DNA of 8,208 nucleotides from Bacteroidota bacterium (lineage in GTDB: Bacteria; Bacteroidota; Bacteroidia; Chitinophagales; Chitinophagaceae). The notes beneath the pieces are model-generated. The model did not search any database and was not told where the DNA came from. It saw only the letters and a list, made by a program, of their open reading frames with translations. The position numbers and the translations under genes were made by a program. This document shows positions 6,375 to 8,208 of the stretch, in pieces. Every line of letters begins with the position of its first letter. The first letter of the stretch is position 1. Location of the stretch: NCBI GenBank assembly GCA_021780705.1, contig JAJXYG010000149.1, forward strand, positions 1-8,208, in the 5' to 3' direction.

Positions 6375-7481
6375 TTACTCCCATTTGAAGGCCTTTACGC
6401 AGACAAATCCGATCAGGACTGCCCAGACACCCAGCCCCGCTACCTCATGAGGTATTTGCCAGATATGAGCCCCCTCAAAGGCGATTTTTCGAAGCCCATC
6501 CACAAAGTAGGTAAGCGGAAGGATATGACAGAAAGCCTGCAACCAGTGAGGATAATTTTCTATCGGGAAAAACAGGCCGCAAAGCAGGATCTGCGGAAGG
6601 GTAACGGTATTGGCTATGGGAGCAATAGCACTTTCATTTTCCACTACCCCGCTAATGATAAAGCCTACTCCCATAAAGATAAACAATCCCAGAAGGGAAA
6701 AGGCCAACATTTCCAAAAAGGTCCATATGCCGTTGGCAAGGGTGAAATGAAACGCGTAGTAACCCAGTGCGATGAGGATCAGGAAGCTGATCATGTGAAA
6801 GAAAAGCCGGCTCAGCATTTCACCCAGGATGAGGTAGGTACGTGTAACTGGGGCAACGGAAAGTCGCTTCAATACCAGGTTCTTTCTCAGGCTGAACAGC
6901 AGGAAAGCAGAACCAAATACCCCAGCCATCAATAAGGAAAAGCCAAGTTGCCCGGGTAGAATAAAATCGATTTGTCGATATAGCCGGCCAGGCAGTTGGC
7001 GGGTTTCAATGGAAGCAAGGCTCCGGTTGGCGGGAAACATTTCCCGGTTCATTGAGGATAATGTATTATTCAGCAGGGTTTCAAGTAATTGCGCTTCTGC
7101 TTTGGATGCGGAACTGGTCGCAATTTCAATGGTGTAATGGGGAGAAGGGGTCTGACTGGTGTCCTGTCTGATATCCAGAATTGCTGTCAACCTGGCCTTC
7201 TTCAGGGCATTGGCTTCCCCGGAAGGGGAGAGGGAATTATCGATCGAAATTGCTTTGATCCGGGAAATTGCCCTGTAAATCACATTGGTTGTATCCCCTT
7301 TGGGATGGAGCGCTATTTTAAGGTGTATCGCTGTATTATCTACCATGGAACCGAATACCACGATAAAAATTACCGGGAATAAAATAGAAAAAACTACCGA
7401 GGTGGGGCTTCGGAATGTCGCTGTGAGGCTGGCTTTGGCCAGCGCAAAGGATGCTTTCAATTGATTAAAGATCCTTGGCAT
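6375..7481 (-). CDS. ABC-2 type transporter permease
   Basis: This 368-residue inner-membrane subunit of an ABC exporter is of the ABC2_membrane_3 kind, whose members move drugs, lipids or polymers, or make Na+ or antibiotic efflux pumps. Segment 1 is about 28-45, then comes a soluble extracytoplasmic domain about 46-172, then five segments near 178-197, 222-245, 254-278, 284-306 and 346-364. The cytoplasmic loop NLVLKRLSVAPV (201-212) is the usual contact with the ATPase, and the family marks LPLTYFVDGLRKIAFEG (321-337) lie before the last segment. The length is normal. The start is fixed: an in-frame TAA lies at 7493-7491, only three codons before the ATG. No ATPase gene is next to it: downstream is the convergent propeller gene and upstream is a ThuA-family gene. 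The partner must be elsewhere, and the substrate cannot be told. Confidence 0.93.
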   Translation of the reverse strand: MPRIFNQLKASFALAKASLTATFRSPTSVVFSILFPVIFIVVFGSMVDNTAIHLKIALHPKGDTTNVIYRAISRIKAISIDNSLSPSGEANALKKARLTAILDIRQDTSQTPSPHYTIEIATSSASKAEAQLLETLLNNTLSSMNREMFPANRSLASIETRQLPGRLYRQIDFILPGQLGFSLLMAGVFGSAFLLFSLRKNLVLKRLSVAPVTRTYLILGEMLSRLFFHMISFLILIALGYYAFHFTLANGIWTFLEMLAFSLLGLFIFMGVGFIISGVVENESAIAPIANTVTLPQILLCGLFFPIENYPHWLQAFCHILPLTYFVDGLRKIAFEGAHIWQIPHEVAGLGVWAVLIGFVCVKAFKWE

Positions 7482-7485
7482 GGGA

Positions 7486-7493
7486 CAAATTTA
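7486..7493 (-). promoter_or_regulatory. -7 box directly ahead of the permease start
   Basis: Read on the - strand, TAAATTTG (7493 down to 7486) matches TAnnTTTG exactly and ends five bases before the A of the ATG. A -33 element is weak: CTG at 7517-7515, 21 bases upstream. If used, the mRNA would begin at or within a few bases of the start codon, giving a leaderless or nearly leaderless message. Confidence 0.4.
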
Positions 7494-7597
7494 GTGGTTT
7501 AATGGCTACCTAAACAGAAAGGAAATCCCTAAAAGATAAGATAATAATTCCCCTGACTGATTTTTCAAAGTACCCCGAGCTGAATATCTACAGGTGT

Positions 7598-8208
7598 TTA
7601 GTTTTTCCGGTGATTTTTTAAGCCCAGCCAAAGCAGTGAATTTATAATCAGCCGGTCCTGCAGGGTATCATCAAAAGTATGGGAAAGGGTCCGGTTGGTA
7701 TTGTCATACCGGTGTTCGTAGTCCATATCATTATGACCCATGTTAAAATAGATCATCCGGTAATGAATGTTGGTCCATACCACCGGGTAATATCCGCTAT
7801 GCCATATTTCTGAAGGTTTGGGTCCGGTACCCAAAGGAAAACTGGAGGAGTCAATGGAGAGCAGGATCTTTATGGAAGGATTTTTCCGGAGGTCATTTTC
7901 CCAGCGGTACCACTCGTTGGGCGCAGATTTGAATTTCAACGGCAGTCCTTTTGTGGCCGGATGGTCCGGATCTTCCACCTTCAAAATTGCAGGGACAGGT
8001 CTCCAGGTATTGCTCACGTATTGCCCTGATCCCAAAAACTCCTCGTGGTACCAGTCCCAGTTCTGTGGGTAGGCCGAGGGGGTCAGGGCAAAAGCTGCAA
8101 AATGAAAACCCATCCAGGCTCCGCCATGTTCCATATAATTTCGGAAGGCCTCCCGTTCGGGCAGGGAGTCCGGTCGGGTATCCAGGAAAATAACCACCTG
8201 GTAGTGTG
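7598..8208 (-). CDS. ThuA-family (class I glutamine amidotransferase-like fold) protein, N-terminus missing
   Basis: This is the C-terminal part, about 203 residues visible, of a ThuA-like protein. The frame stays open to the window edge. A GTG codon at 8197 is internal, since the residues before it (His-Tyr-Gln, then VVIFLD) continue the fold. Counted from that GTG, the marks in order are VIFLDTRPD (2-10), YMEHGGAWMGFHFAAFAL (21-38, the turn after the central strand), YPQNWDWYHEEFLGSG (43-58), HPATKGLP (79-86), SAPNEWYRWE (91-100), LGTGPKPSEIWHSGYYPVVWTN (122-143), IYFNMGHNDMDYEH (149-162) and LIINSLLWLGLKN (183-195). The ThuA family is named from a trehalose-utilisation locus, and related domains occur in many Bacteroidota glycan-related proteins, but no sugar gene is visible here. 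Any signal peptide or membrane anchor would lie off the right edge. It is followed 116 bases later by the permease, with no clear terminator between. Confidence 0.9.
   Translation of the reverse strand, partial: HYQVVIFLDTRPDSLPEREAFRNYMEHGGAWMGFHFAAFALTPSAYPQNWDWYHEEFLGSGQYVSNTWRPVPAILKVEDPDHPATKGLPLKFKSAPNEWYRWENDLRKNPSIKILLSIDSSSFPLGTGPKPSEIWHSGYYPVVWTNIHYRMIYFNMGHNDMDYEHRYDNTNRTLSHTFDDTLQDRLIINSLLWLGLKNHRKN

Noticed and set aside
6447..6935. Open frame of 162 codons on the + strand inside the permease gene
   Set aside because: It is antisense to a clear ABC-2 permease, and its translation is rich in Lys and Gln with no recognisable domain.
1..8208. A single metabolic island or new defence system spanning the window
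   Set aside because: Gene orientations, own promoters, terminators and unrelated families point to independent housekeeping and accessory genes. No nuclease, toxin, transposase, integrase or repeat array is visible.

Overview
The window looks like an ordinary chromosomal segment of a member of the Bacteroidota, possibly a Chitinophaga/Cytophaga-type environmental lineage, though the family cannot be fixed from this sequence. The main sign is a promoter of the Bacteroidota sigma-A type (TTTG, 18 bases, TACCTTTG) before the beta-propeller gene, plus further TAnnTTTG boxes before other genes. Most starts also lack a clear Shine-Dalgarno sequence and sit in A-rich leaders, and the protein families fit. 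I see no tRNA, rRNA, CRISPR array, transposase, integrase or phage gene.

Layout, left to right. (1) The 3' part of a sulfide:quinone oxidoreductase of the mitochondrial-like type runs off the left edge and is followed by a good intrinsic terminator. (2) A small NAD(P)-binding atypical SDR/epimerase-family protein follows. (3) A YCII/DGPF-domain protein and an ECF42-type sigma factor with a long C-terminal extension form a two-gene unit, a pairing known from many bacteria. (4) An MFS transporter carries the Jen1/SHS-family monocarboxylate signature. (5) A secreted YVTN/YncE-type beta-propeller has its own promoter and an intrinsic terminator. All of these are on the + strand. (6) On the - strand, convergent with the propeller, are an ABC-2 type permease with no ATPase gene beside it and, upstream of it, a ThuA-family protein that runs off the right edge.

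The genes do not form one pathway. The only strong functional pairing is YCII plus ECF42. Sulfide oxidation (SQR) and monocarboxylate uptake (MFS) are stand-alone metabolic functions. The propeller, permease and ThuA protein look like independent units with their own signals.

I found no convincing new system. The points most worth a second look are the -7 box only five bases ahead of the permease start codon, which suggests a leaderless or nearly leaderless mRNA; the perfect 8-bp dyad between the MFS and propeller genes; the NGPF variant in the YCII protein beside ECF42; and small tandem repeats in two intergenic gaps.
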